From: CAYWFP01 sp964457365
Lineage (GTDB): Bacteria; Planctomycetota; SZUA-567
Reading direction: 5' to 3'
Length of the DNA: 45,099 nt
NCBI GenBank assembly: GCA_964457365.1
Contig: CAYWFP010000020.1
Coordinates: 1-45,099 of the forward strand
Every line of letters begins with the position of its first letter. The stretch's first letter is position 1. Shown here piece by piece: positions 33,276 to 41,317 of this stretch. Under the pieces are notes generated by a model. The model ran no database searches. It saw nothing but the letters and a program-made list of their open reading frames with translations, and was not told the origin of the DNA. A program made the translations under genes and the position numbers.

Positions 33276-33827
33276 ATGATCGCGCGCAGCGAGGTGGAAG
33301 GGGCGAAGAAACGGGCCGCGGACGTGCTCGCAGGGGCCGGCATCGCGCTCACCGAGGCCGAGCGCGCGGCCGTCGAGGTCGCCGACTTCGGCCTGGACGA
33401 TCTGGCACGGACCGGTCTGGAGCTGGTGGTCTACGTCAACAACGACCGCTACTGCGCCAAGGAGCTGGTGATGTTCCCGCGCCAGACCTGCCCCGAGCAT
33501 CGTCACCCCGACGTCGACGGAGAAGCGGGCAAGACCGAGACCTTCCGCGTCCGGCGGGGCGTGGTCTACCTCTACGTCCCGGGCGAGCCGGCCGCCTCGC
33601 CCAAGGCCGCGCCGCCGCCGGGGAGCGAGGCGTATTACACCGTCTTCGACGAGGTCGTGCTCCGGCCGGGGCAGCAGTATACCATCGCGCCGGATACGCT
33701 CCACTGGTTCCAGGCCGGCGACGAGGGCGCGATCGTCTCGGAGTTCTCCAGCACCAGCCGCGACGAGGCCGACGTCTTCACGGATCCGCGCATCCAGCGC
33801 CTCCCCGCGGTGGACGAGACGCGGTAA
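33276..33827 (+). CDS. D-lyxose ketol-isomerase
   Basis: 183 residues, cupin fold. EHRHP supplies two histidine metal ligands, GKTETFRVRRGVVYLYVPGE the glutamate ligand and the barrel core, and PDTLHWFQAG the last histidine; this set is characteristic of D-lyxose isomerases (EC 5.3.1.15), which interconvert D-lyxose/D-xylulose and often D-mannose/D-fructose. GGGAGATC precedes the ATG. It is in an operon with the PfkB kinase. The xylulokinase at 16278-17810 could take the product D-xylulose. The 3' end faces the secreted-protein gene ending at 34005. Confidence 0.88.
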   Translation: MIARSEVEGAKKRAADVLAGAGIALTEAERAAVEVADFGLDDLARTGLELVVYVNNDRYCAKELVMFPRQTCPEHRHPDVDGEAGKTETFRVRRGVVYLYVPGEPAASPKAAPPPGSEAYYTVFDEVVLRPGQQYTIAPDTLHWFQAGDEGAIVSEFSSTSRDEADVFTDPRIQRLPAVDETR

Positions 33828-34004
33828 GGCCACAGACGTCCGATGAATTCGCGCCGGGCTCCGGTGCGGCATCCGGCGTCTCTTCGGGCTCGGGGCGACG
33901 CCCCTCATGACCGGATATGGATAAAAGCCGTTCTCCCGTTGTCCGTCTCGATGAAGGCCGAGAACCGGATTCCCGACCGAACGGCGCGTATTCCCGCAAA
34001 GGCC

Positions 34005-35930
34005 TCACGGCATGTTGCTGTCGCTGACGAGGAACGGGTGGCCGCGCAGCTCGAGGATGTAGCCGACCTCGCAATCGGCGTTGCCGTCCTCGCCGAGGGG
34101 CATGTGCTGTTTCCGGATCGAACAGACGCCGAAGCGATAACCGATCAGCTTCTCGCCGGCGAAGTCGCAGACGGTCATGCCCTGCAGCACCGCGCCGTTG
34201 GTGTCGATCGGCTCGACGTAGACCGGATCCTCCAGCCGCCGGTCCTTCAGCCGGCGGTAGACCTGCCCGCCGCCGGGGCCGGCCTTGACCCACTGGATCT
34301 CGCGCTCGCCGCGCGCGACGACGAGGATGCCGCCCTGCAGGTGCCAGTTGAAACACGAGGTGGAGTACTGCAGGCAGCACGGGTTGCGCCCGACCGCGAC
34401 GGTGCCGCCTGCGGCCACGTCGTTCCCGCCCGCCACTGAGGGCGTCAGCAGGTTGCCGACGCGGAAGAGGTGGAGCGTGCCGTCGACGGTGGCGATACAG
34501 GTGTACGGATCGTTGGCGCGGCGGCTGCCCTTGCCCCAGGCGATATACTGGTCGTGGTAATACGACTGGCTCGCCAGCACCGCCGTCGGCGGGTACTCGA
34601 ATTCCGCCGTGGCGACGACCACCGGTTTGGGCGAGGCCTTTGCCGGCTCCTCCTCGTCTCCGCGGCGTCGCTTCTTCTTGTGCATGTCTTCGAAGCAGTA
34701 GGGCCATTCGTCCGGCTCGTCGCCGAGGTTGCGCGTCTCGTCGAACTTCTCCTGCGTGGCGAAGTACATCTCCCGGTAGTATTCGAAGAGCGGCTGCAGG
34801 TCGACCCAGCAGGCTTTCTTCTCGTACTTGCCGATCAGCACCGCGTAGCCGCCGCGCGCGACGGCGACCCTGTTGGGGCCGTTGTAGAAGGAGTCGCGGA
34901 TGCGCTGCTCGCGGAACGGCAGCTCCGCGGCGACGTTCATCTGGTTCTTGATGCCGCGGTAGAAGGTCCACGGCTGGTTGTCCGCGGCCGTCGAGATCGC
35001 CGTCGGCGCGTAAATCGGCAGGTCGACGTAGCCCAACAGCTTGATCGTGTCCCACATGCCGGTGTTGTGCATGCCCGGGAACGGCTCGGCCCAGTCCCAC
35101 TCGTGCAGCCACTTCCCCGGCGGGGTGAAGCTGGCCACGGCCAGCACCGCCAGTTGCCCGACGTACTCCTTGGTGTCCCAGACCGCCACGAGGATGAATT
35201 CGTTCCTGGCGGTCACCGCCACGGCCATCGGCACCTTGTGCTTGGGGAACTGGAAATACGGGTACGACGGGTCCGAGGTGCCGTTGCCGCTGGCGGCGAG
35301 GTGGCCGCTCTTGAAGAGGATGGCGCTGCTGACGTTCCAGGGGCCGTTGCCGGCGCTGCGGGCCATGGCGAAGGGACGGCTGGCGCCGCGCCAGTGCGGC
35401 ATGCCCTCGTCCCGGCGCCGCCCCCACGGGCCGTAGCGGAACGTGCCGAAGCGCGCCTCGAAGGTGTAGAGAGTGTCCAACTCGCCGCGATTGCCGTTGA
35501 GGTGGATCACCTCGCCCTCGACCATGATCTGGCCCTCTTTGTCGGTAATCTCGCCGAGGTGGTAGTCGATCGTCCTCTCCGGGCGCCAGTTCTTCTCGTT
35601 GCCGATCTTCTCGCGCGGGATGGCCGGGCGCTGCCAGACCAGGGGGAAGTCCTCGTCCCTGGGCTTCTCGTCGTGGAAGAAGTCGTAGTCGGGCCCGAGC
35701 ATCTCGTCGATATCCTTGTCGCCGTATTCTTTGCTCAGTGTCTTGTAGCGGCGCTTGTCGAGCTTGCCCCGCCGGTCCACCAGCCGCGGCCAGAACTTCA
35801 GCAGCTTCTTCTGCTCGGGGGTGTACTGCGCCTCCTCCTCGTCCTCGGCCGCCGCTTCTTCCGCGCCCAGCGGCGCGCCCAGCAGCAGCAGGAGGGAAAA
35901 GGCCGAAAGCAACATGCGCAAACGCGGCAT
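34005..35930 (-). CDS. Large exported protein of unknown function
   Basis: 641 residues from an ATG with AAAGGA 7 bases upstream. Signal peptide MPRLRMLLSAFSLLLLLGAP, then an acidic stretch and a charged segment (YTPEQKKLLKFWPRLVDRRG). The mature body is rich in W, Y, F and G with beta character (YTFEARFGTFRYGPWGRRRD; AGGTVAVGRNPCCLQYSTSC). It has one low-complexity basic/acidic patch (KKKRRRGDEEEPAKA) near residue 420 that is probably a surface loop. The repeated 'IAVxxAxGxYAVLIGKY'-like strands could be a propeller, but I cannot name a family. It is adjacent to sulfatase and BNR genes, so a glycan-related or surface role is possible. Confidence 0.7.
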   Translation of the reverse strand: MPRLRMLLSAFSLLLLLGAPLGAEEAAAEDEEEAQYTPEQKKLLKFWPRLVDRRGKLDKRRYKTLSKEYGDKDIDEMLGPDYDFFHDEKPRDEDFPLVWQRPAIPREKIGNEKNWRPERTIDYHLGEITDKEGQIMVEGEVIHLNGNRGELDTLYTFEARFGTFRYGPWGRRRDEGMPHWRGASRPFAMARSAGNGPWNVSSAILFKSGHLAASGNGTSDPSYPYFQFPKHKVPMAVAVTARNEFILVAVWDTKEYVGQLAVLAVASFTPPGKWLHEWDWAEPFPGMHNTGMWDTIKLLGYVDLPIYAPTAISTAADNQPWTFYRGIKNQMNVAAELPFREQRIRDSFYNGPNRVAVARGGYAVLIGKYEKKACWVDLQPLFEYYREMYFATQEKFDETRNLGDEPDEWPYCFEDMHKKKRRRGDEEEPAKASPKPVVVATAEFEYPPTAVLASQSYYHDQYIAWGKGSRRANDPYTCIATVDGTLHLFRVGNLLTPSVAGGNDVAAGGTVAVGRNPCCLQYSTSCFNWHLQGGILVVARGEREIQWVKAGPGGGQVYRRLKDRRLEDPVYVEPIDTNGAVLQGMTVCDFAGEKLIGYRFGVCSIRKQHMPLGEDGNADCEVGYILELRGHPFLVSDSNMP

Positions 35931-36019
35931 ACGGCATCCTTTCGTGTCAATGCGGGTTTCGATCCGCCAGGGATCGCCGCTCGCTTCCGCCGGAATCCGG
36001 GGAACGCCCGATGAGCTGC

Positions 36020-36048
36020 ATCGTAGCGCCATGCGCGGCCGGGCGCAA
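36020..36048 (-). promoter_or_regulatory. Sigma70-type promoter for the gene at 34005-35930
   Basis: Minus strand TTGCGC, 17-base spacer, TACGAT; leader about 80 bases. Confidence 0.5.
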
Positions 36049-36061
36049 GGGAAACGCGAGG

Positions 36062-37084
36062 TCACTTCATCATGAAATCGTCCACGCGCAGGCGGTAGCC
36101 GCGGATCTGCGCCTTGGGCGCGTCGTCGACGATGTAGGCGACGACGTACAACTCGCGCTCGCCCAGTTCCACCCAGCCGGAGTATCCCAGGTCGTTGCGC
36201 AGCGAGCGGTCGAAGTCGATGGGGACGATGCGCGTCCAGGCGTCGGCGCGCGTGTCGCAGACGGCCGAGTCGCGGTCGGTGAACGCGCCCATGAAGTTCT
36301 GCGCGCCTTTGGGGCCGGGGATGAAGCGGTAGGTGATAAATCCCAGGCCGTCGCGGAGGAAGCCCGCCACCGGCCGGTGGCACCCCGGCAACGGGAACTG
36401 GATCGGCGCGCTCCAGCTCTCGCCCCTGTCGTGCGAGATCGTCTTGAAACAGTCGAGCCCCTGCATCGAGTTCTCACGGTGGAACGCCACCAGCGTTTCG
36501 CCGACCTCGACGATGGACACCTCGCAGAGGTTCAGATCGTCCCGGCTTCCGACGATCACCGGGTCGCTCCAGCTCTTGCCCTGGTCGTCGGAGTACCACA
36601 GCCGCTGAACCAGCTTGTCGATGCTCGTATCGCGGTAGTGGCAGGAGACGAGCCAGCGCCCGCTCGCGAGTTCGATCAGCTTGTCCGGGACGATGCCGTG
36701 CGCGGGCGTGGCCACCGGCGCGCTCCAGCTCTCGCCGTCGTCCTCGCTGAAATAGAGCAGGTTCTCGGCCTGCAGTTCCTTGCAGCCCCACTCGTGGGCG
36801 TGCAGCTTGTCGACCAGCACGGCGACGCGGCCGTCGCGCAGCGCCACGACGCGCGCGCAGTTGTAGTAAGGCGTGCCGGAGGTGGCCTCCGTGACCGGCC
36901 GCTTCGTCGACCACGCGTAGCCGCCGTCATCGGAGACGCAGCAGACGATGCGCGTGTAGTCGCGGTCGCAGTGGGCGTTGCACTCGGAGAAGACGCAGAC
37001 CAGGCGCCCGGTATCCGTCTTCGCCAGGCAGGGCCAGGCTTCGTAGATGTTGTCGTCGCGGCTGACGGTGTTCTTCACGATCAT
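36062..37084 (-). CDS. BNR/Asp-box protein, sialidase-like six-bladed propeller
   Basis: 340 residues, no signal peptide. Four Asp-box repeats (S/T-x-D-x-G-x-x-W) are visible: SDDGGYAWS, SEDDGESWS, SDDQGKSWS and SHDRGESWS, typical of exo-alpha-sialidases and related propeller glycosidases. A classic N-terminal FRIP arginine motif is not obvious, so sialidase activity is not established; PVC genomes have many such 'sialidase-like' proteins. It is the third gene of an operon: its ATG overlaps the stop of the FAD oxidoreductase (ATGA). GGGGA lies about 6 bases before the ATG. Confidence 0.85.
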   Translation of the reverse strand: MIVKNTVSRDDNIYEAWPCLAKTDTGRLVCVFSECNAHCDRDYTRIVCCVSDDGGYAWSTKRPVTEATSGTPYYNCARVVALRDGRVAVLVDKLHAHEWGCKELQAENLLYFSEDDGESWSAPVATPAHGIVPDKLIELASGRWLVSCHYRDTSIDKLVQRLWYSDDQGKSWSDPVIVGSRDDLNLCEVSIVEVGETLVAFHRENSMQGLDCFKTISHDRGESWSAPIQFPLPGCHRPVAGFLRDGLGFITYRFIPGPKGAQNFMGAFTDRDSAVCDTRADAWTRIVPIDFDRSLRNDLGYSGWVELGERELYVVAYIVDDAPKAQIRGYRLRVDDFMMK

Positions 37085-38520
37085 GATTTTCCCCTATGAT
37101 TCTTCGAGGCGATGGGCAAGCCTTTCAGGCACTCGAACGCCGGTTCGACATCGCGGTCTTTCGCGAGGCTCGCGACCAGCTTCGCCGTATCCAGCGCGCG
37201 CGGCGCGACGTTCGCGTCGAGGCTCAATGCGGCGGCGACGCCGGCGGCTTCGCCGGTGGCCATGCACGTCTGCTGAATGCGCAGGCTCGACTCGGCCACG
37301 TGCTCGGCCGAGAGGCAGCGCCCGGCCATCAGCAGGTTGTCGATGCCCGCGGCGACGAGGCAGCCGTAGCGGATGTCGAAGTGTTCGCCCGTGTCGAGTT
37401 GTGCGCGGCGTTTCTTCGCCTCGTCCGAGGTATGGTCCACCGCCGGCGCGGTATAGCTGTCGGCCGGCCAGATATCGATGTTCCAACTGCTGCGGGCGAT
37501 GCCGTCGTCGTACTTGAGGAAATCCAGCGCGTCGGTCTCGGTGGCCGTGGCGCTGCCGTGCAGGCGGCGGCTCGAGCGCAAGCCGATCTGCGCGCCGGTG
37601 TCCAGGAGGTACGACTGCTCGAAGCCGGGGACGTAGGTCTTGTAGAAATGCGCGGCCTGCCGGACCTGCTCGCGCCCCTCGCGTTCGGCGGCGGTGAACT
37701 GCCACGGGTCCAGGGGGTCGACCTGCAGCACGCGGCTGATGACGGACAGGATCTCGCGGCGCGGCGTGGGCAGCTCCCAGAGCCAGCCGCGGATATAGCC
37801 GAGAATGCGCGGGCTCTCGGTCAGCACCGGGTGGATCAGTTCGCCCCGCTCGGTCGCGTCCCGCAGGTCGCGCTCGAGCTTCTCCATCACCGCCGGGTCG
37901 GGCCAGTTGGCGGGCTTGGTGACGTTGGCCATGCGCATCACCATGGTCAGCGCCATGGCGTACTTGTGCGCGCCGTCGCCCTGGTCGAAGCCGACGCCGC
38001 TTTCTCCGGCGACATAGCCGTCGCCGGTGGTGTCGATCACCCTTCGCGCGCGGATCACGCGGCGCCCCGCGCGGGTCTCGCAGAAGATCCCGGCGGCCTT
38101 GCCGTCCTCCTCCAGCACGCGCGCGGCGTGGACGTGCAGGAGCATCTGCGCGCCGGCCCGGGTGACCAACTCGTCCCAGACGTACTTGACCTGCTCGGGA
38201 TCGACGCTGCCGCGGAAGTTGCCCGGCGGTCCGCCGTCGAGCCCGCGCACGCCGTCGCGTTTCATGAGTTCGCGGATATACTCGTGCCACACGCCCTGGA
38301 AGTCGACGCCGTTGGTGGAGAGGAGCACGCAGACGAGTTGCGAGACGGTCGCGCCGCCGAGGAAGCCGTCCTTCTCCACAAGCAGCGTCCTCGCCCCGTG
38401 CCGCGCCGCGCCGATGGCGGCCGCGCAGCCGGCCGGGCCGCCGCCGCAGACGACGACGTCGTAATCGCCCAGCACCGGCACCTCGCGCGCCGGTTCGTTG
38501 ATCGTCCCGTTGGTGTTCAT
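37081..38520 (-). CDS. FAD-dependent oxidoreductase (PF12831-like)
   Basis: 479 residues. After 20 residues comes DVVVCGGGPAGCAAAIGAAR, the FAD-binding Rossmann loop; the C-terminal RYGCLVAAGIDNLLMAGRC and IQQTCMATGEAAGVAAALSL complete the FAD site. Start MNTNGTINEP with GGAGAAGG immediately upstream. It is a paralogue of the partial gene at 1-1263. It is coupled on both sides by 4-base ATGA overlaps, to the sulfatase upstream and the BNR protein downstream, implying stoichiometric production and a shared substrate. A role in oxidising a (desulfated) sugar is inference. Confidence 0.9.
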   Translation of the reverse strand: MNTNGTINEPAREVPVLGDYDVVVCGGGPAGCAAAIGAARHGARTLLVEKDGFLGGATVSQLVCVLLSTNGVDFQGVWHEYIRELMKRDGVRGLDGGPPGNFRGSVDPEQVKYVWDELVTRAGAQMLLHVHAARVLEEDGKAAGIFCETRAGRRVIRARRVIDTTGDGYVAGESGVGFDQGDGAHKYAMALTMVMRMANVTKPANWPDPAVMEKLERDLRDATERGELIHPVLTESPRILGYIRGWLWELPTPRREILSVISRVLQVDPLDPWQFTAAEREGREQVRQAAHFYKTYVPGFEQSYLLDTGAQIGLRSSRRLHGSATATETDALDFLKYDDGIARSSWNIDIWPADSYTAPAVDHTSDEAKKRRAQLDTGEHFDIRYGCLVAAGIDNLLMAGRCLSAEHVAESSLRIQQTCMATGEAAGVAAALSLDANVAPRALDTAKLVASLAKDRDVEPAFECLKGLPIASKNHRGKS

Positions 38521-40069
38521 CCTTCTCCATCGGCATAGATCGGCGGATTTCCGGGCAGCCACTTCGGCACCGCCGCGGCGGGGCGCTGGTGGCGGCCGTT
38601 GGCCATGTCGACGGCACAGGTCACTTCGTCGAGCAACCGCTCGGTCAGCGCGCGCCTGATCTCCGCGCAGGCCGGGTCGTCCCACCGGTTGCGCGTCTCG
38701 CGCGGGTCGTCCCGGCGGTCGTATAGCTCGCCCCACGGCCGGTTGAGGTAGCGCGTCAGCTTCCAGTCCGGCGTGGTCAGCGTGCGCGCGCGCATCGGCG
38801 CGAAATCGTCGTCGTTCTCGGTCAGCGCGGCGGTGCGCGGCAGCGGCGCGTCGCCAACGAGCGAGGTTTTCATCGACAGCCCCTGCATGCCTTCGGGCTC
38901 GGCGACGCCGGCGAAGTCCAGCAGCGTCGGCGCGATGTCCACCACCGAGGCCATGCCGTCGAGGCGCGCCGCCTCGATGCCGGGGCCGGCGAGCAGCAGC
39001 GGCGTGCGCAGGATGCAGTCGTAGTGGAATCCCTTGCCCACCAGGCCGTAGTCGCCGAGGTAGTCGCCGTGGTCGGAGAGGAACGCCACGACCGTGTTCC
39101 GGGCCAATCCGGTTTCGTCGAGCGTGTCGAGGATGCGGCCGATGCCGTCGTCGAGGAGCGTGATCATTCCCGCGTAGACCGCTCTGATCTCGCGCCAAAA
39201 CGCCTCGCCNNNNNNNNNNAGCGGCGGTAGTCGTCGGGCGGCGTGCCGGTGACGCGGTCGACCGGGCCGCCGTCGGGGCGGCGGGCGCGGCCGCTCTCGC
39301 CGGTCATGGCCGACCAGTGCAGCGGCGTCGGCGCGCTCTCCTCGCTCAGCGCCGGCACGGGCGCGGGCATGTCGCGCGGATCGTACATCGAGGCGTACGG
39401 CTCGGGCACGGTGAACGGGTGGTGCGGGTCGGGGAAGCTGACGTGCAGGAAGAACGGTTCGTTCCCGGCGCCGCGGAGGAAGTCGACGGTCCGCGCGGCG
39501 ATGTAGTTCGTCGAATGCGCTTCCGGCGGCAAGGTCCACTCGACCGGGCCGAGGTTGCCCGCGAGGCGCGGCTCGTGCCAGCGGCGGCGCGCGCGGCGCT
39601 CGTCCAGGTCCGGCACCGTCTCGTGCAGCCAGGGGGCGTAGCGGTTGCCGATGCAGCCGTCGCCGTGGCCGTTGACGAGGTCGACCTCGCGGAAGCCGTA
39701 GAAGTCGCAGCCGCCCGCGTTCCGCGTGGCCTCGACCGCGGCGGGTTCCTCGCCCTGCGGCCGAAGGTGGATCTTGCCGATCGAGGCGGTGCGGTAGCCG
39801 GCGCTTCCGAGTACGCGCGGCAGGAAGCGCGGGTCGTCGGGCGTGGTGCAGCCGACCATGCGCGCGCGCATCGCCGAGGGGTAGCAGCCGGTCAGCACCG
39901 ACGCGCGACAGGGCGTGCACGTTGGCTGGGTGACCATGCACTGCTCGAAGCGCGCGCCGCGCGCGGCGAGGCGGTCGAGGTTGGGCGTCTTGACGAGGGG
40001 GTTGCCGAAGCAGCCGAGCCAGTCGGCGCGCAACTCGTCGCAGAAGATCAGCAGCAGGTTGGGCTTCAT
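38517..40069 (-). CDS. Sulfatase, interrupted by an assembly gap
   Basis: About 517 residues. MKPNLLLIFCDELRADWLGC is the standard sulfatase N-terminus with the metal-binding Asp; TCTPCRASVLTGCYPS contains the formylglycine motif C-x-P-x-R; SDHGDYLGDYGLVGKG the distal metal site. No signal peptide. Ten Ns (39210-39219) lie between DDYRR and GEAFWREIRAVYAGM; the two halves are in different frames if the gap is exactly 10 bases. The gap is probably a placeholder and the gene intact (see findings). First gene of the sulfatase-FAD oxidoreductase-BNR operon. There is no Shine-Dalgarno, and the -10 box at 40079 predicts a near-leaderless mRNA. Confidence 0.87.
39210..39219. other. Assembly gap (10 N)
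   Basis: Ten ambiguous bases inside the sulfatase gene. One base plus the gap should total a multiple of three for the frame to continue; 11 is not, so the true gap length is not 10. Confidence 0.95.
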
Positions 40070-40078
40070 CGCGCCGGA

Positions 40079-40106
40079 ATTATACTCGCCGCCCGCGTTC
40101 GTGCAA
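40079..40106 (-). promoter_or_regulatory. Sigma70-type promoter of the sulfatase-FAD-BNR operon, near-leaderless
   Basis: Minus strand TTGCAC, 16-base spacer, perfect TATAAT, with only 9 bases between the -10 box and the ATG. The expected start of transcription is 2-3 bases before the ATG. Confidence 0.6.
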
Positions 40107-40277
40107 GCCGGGGAAACCCGATTGCCCGGCGCGTCGCGCGCATCGTCGACCGCGGGCCGAATGAGAATGCCGATATTGACCGGCGCATACCCGTGGCCGA
40201 CTCGCATTGCCTCCCTTTTCCGTCTCGGTGTACCTGTGGTCAATCTGCGTCAAGACCGGGCCGAAATCAAGAAAAAC

Positions 40278-40307
40278 TTGCAAGTCTTGCGAAAGAGGTG
40301 TTACACT
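40278..40307 (+). promoter_or_regulatory. Sigma70-type promoter of the nucleoside hydrolase-sulfatase operon
   Basis: TTGCAA, 18-base spacer, TACACT; leader about 23 bases with GGGAGAAGAG. It is divergent from the operon on the other strand, with about 170 bases between the two promoters. Confidence 0.55.
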
Positions 40308-40336
40308 CCCCCCTTCGCATACCGGGAGAAGAGACG

Positions 40337-41317
40337 ATGAGTGGACAGAAGGTGATTCTCGACACGGATATCGGCGATGACGTCGACGACGTGATGGCGC
40401 TGGGGCTGATTCTGGCCTCGCCCGAACTGGAACTACTTGGCGTGACCACGGTGTTTCGCAATACGATGGCGCGCGCCAAACAGGCCAGGACGGTGCTTCG
40501 AGTCGCAGGACGCGAAGACGTGCCGGTCGCGATCGGTTGCGGCGACGTGCTGGCGCGCGATGTGGATTATCTGGGGAACCAGGATCATCCCTTCATGGGC
40601 TATCTCCGTGGCGACTTGCCGAACCAGGACAGCACCTGTCTGCCCGAGAACGAACTTCCCGCTTGCGACCCCCGTCACGGGGTGGATTTCCTGATCGAGA
40701 CGATCCTCGCCGGCGCGGGCGATATCACTCTCATCACCATCGGCAGCATGACCAACCTCGGCATGGCCCTGGTCAAGGAACCGAAGATCCGCGCCAAGAT
40801 CCCGAAGATCATCAGCATGGCCGGCGCCTTTGACGGCCGACCGGAATGGAACATCCGTTGCGATCCGCTGGCTGCTCGTATCGTCGCCGATTCGGACATA
40901 CCGGTCGACTGGATACCGCTGGACGTGACCACGCGGGTAAAATTCGACACCGAACGGATCGAGCGTTTGCGCGACTGCGACAAGCCGCTGGCAAAGAAGA
41001 TGATGGATTCCATCGACGCCTGGCAGGCGCATAGCGGCTGGGGCGACGGGCTGCCGGTGATGCACGATCCGCTGGCGGTGGCGACGATGCTGCAGGAACT
41101 GGTCGAGTGGAAGACCGGGCGCGTCGACGTGGTTACCGATGCCGGGCCGGCGCTGGCCTGGACGATCTTCCGGCCCGACAAGAACGGAAAACACCGATAC
41201 GCCCACAAGGTCGATCCCGCGGCTACGCTCGATTTCTGGCTCGAGCGCATCACGGCGTATGAATGCCGAGGAGAGGAATGCGGCCGAATATCGTCATCTT
41301 CCTTGCGGACGATTTAG
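40337..41317 (+). CDS. Nucleoside hydrolase (IUNH family)
   Basis: 326 residues. VILDTDIGDDVDDVMALGLI carries the DTDxGxDxDD calcium-binding signature of inosine-uridine-preferring nucleoside hydrolases; ITIGSMTNLGMALV and PVMHDPLAVATML (the active-site His-Asp) complete the family pattern. It cleaves the N-glycosidic bond of ribonucleosides or related N-ribosides. GGGAGAAGAG precedes the ATG. The C-terminal 15 residues (CRGEECGRISSSSLRTI) look extraneous and are read through the start of the next gene, giving a 40-base overlap. Its association with a sulfatase rather than purine or pyrimidine genes is odd; members act on diverse ribosides. Confidence 0.9.
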   Translation: MSGQKVILDTDIGDDVDDVMALGLILASPELELLGVTTVFRNTMARAKQARTVLRVAGREDVPVAIGCGDVLARDVDYLGNQDHPFMGYLRGDLPNQDSTCLPENELPACDPRHGVDFLIETILAGAGDITLITIGSMTNLGMALVKEPKIRAKIPKIISMAGAFDGRPEWNIRCDPLAARIVADSDIPVDWIPLDVTTRVKFDTERIERLRDCDKPLAKKMMDSIDAWQAHSGWGDGLPVMHDPLAVATMLQELVEWKTGRVDVVTDAGPALAWTIFRPDKNGKHRYAHKVDPAATLDFWLERITAYECRGEECGRISSSSLRTI

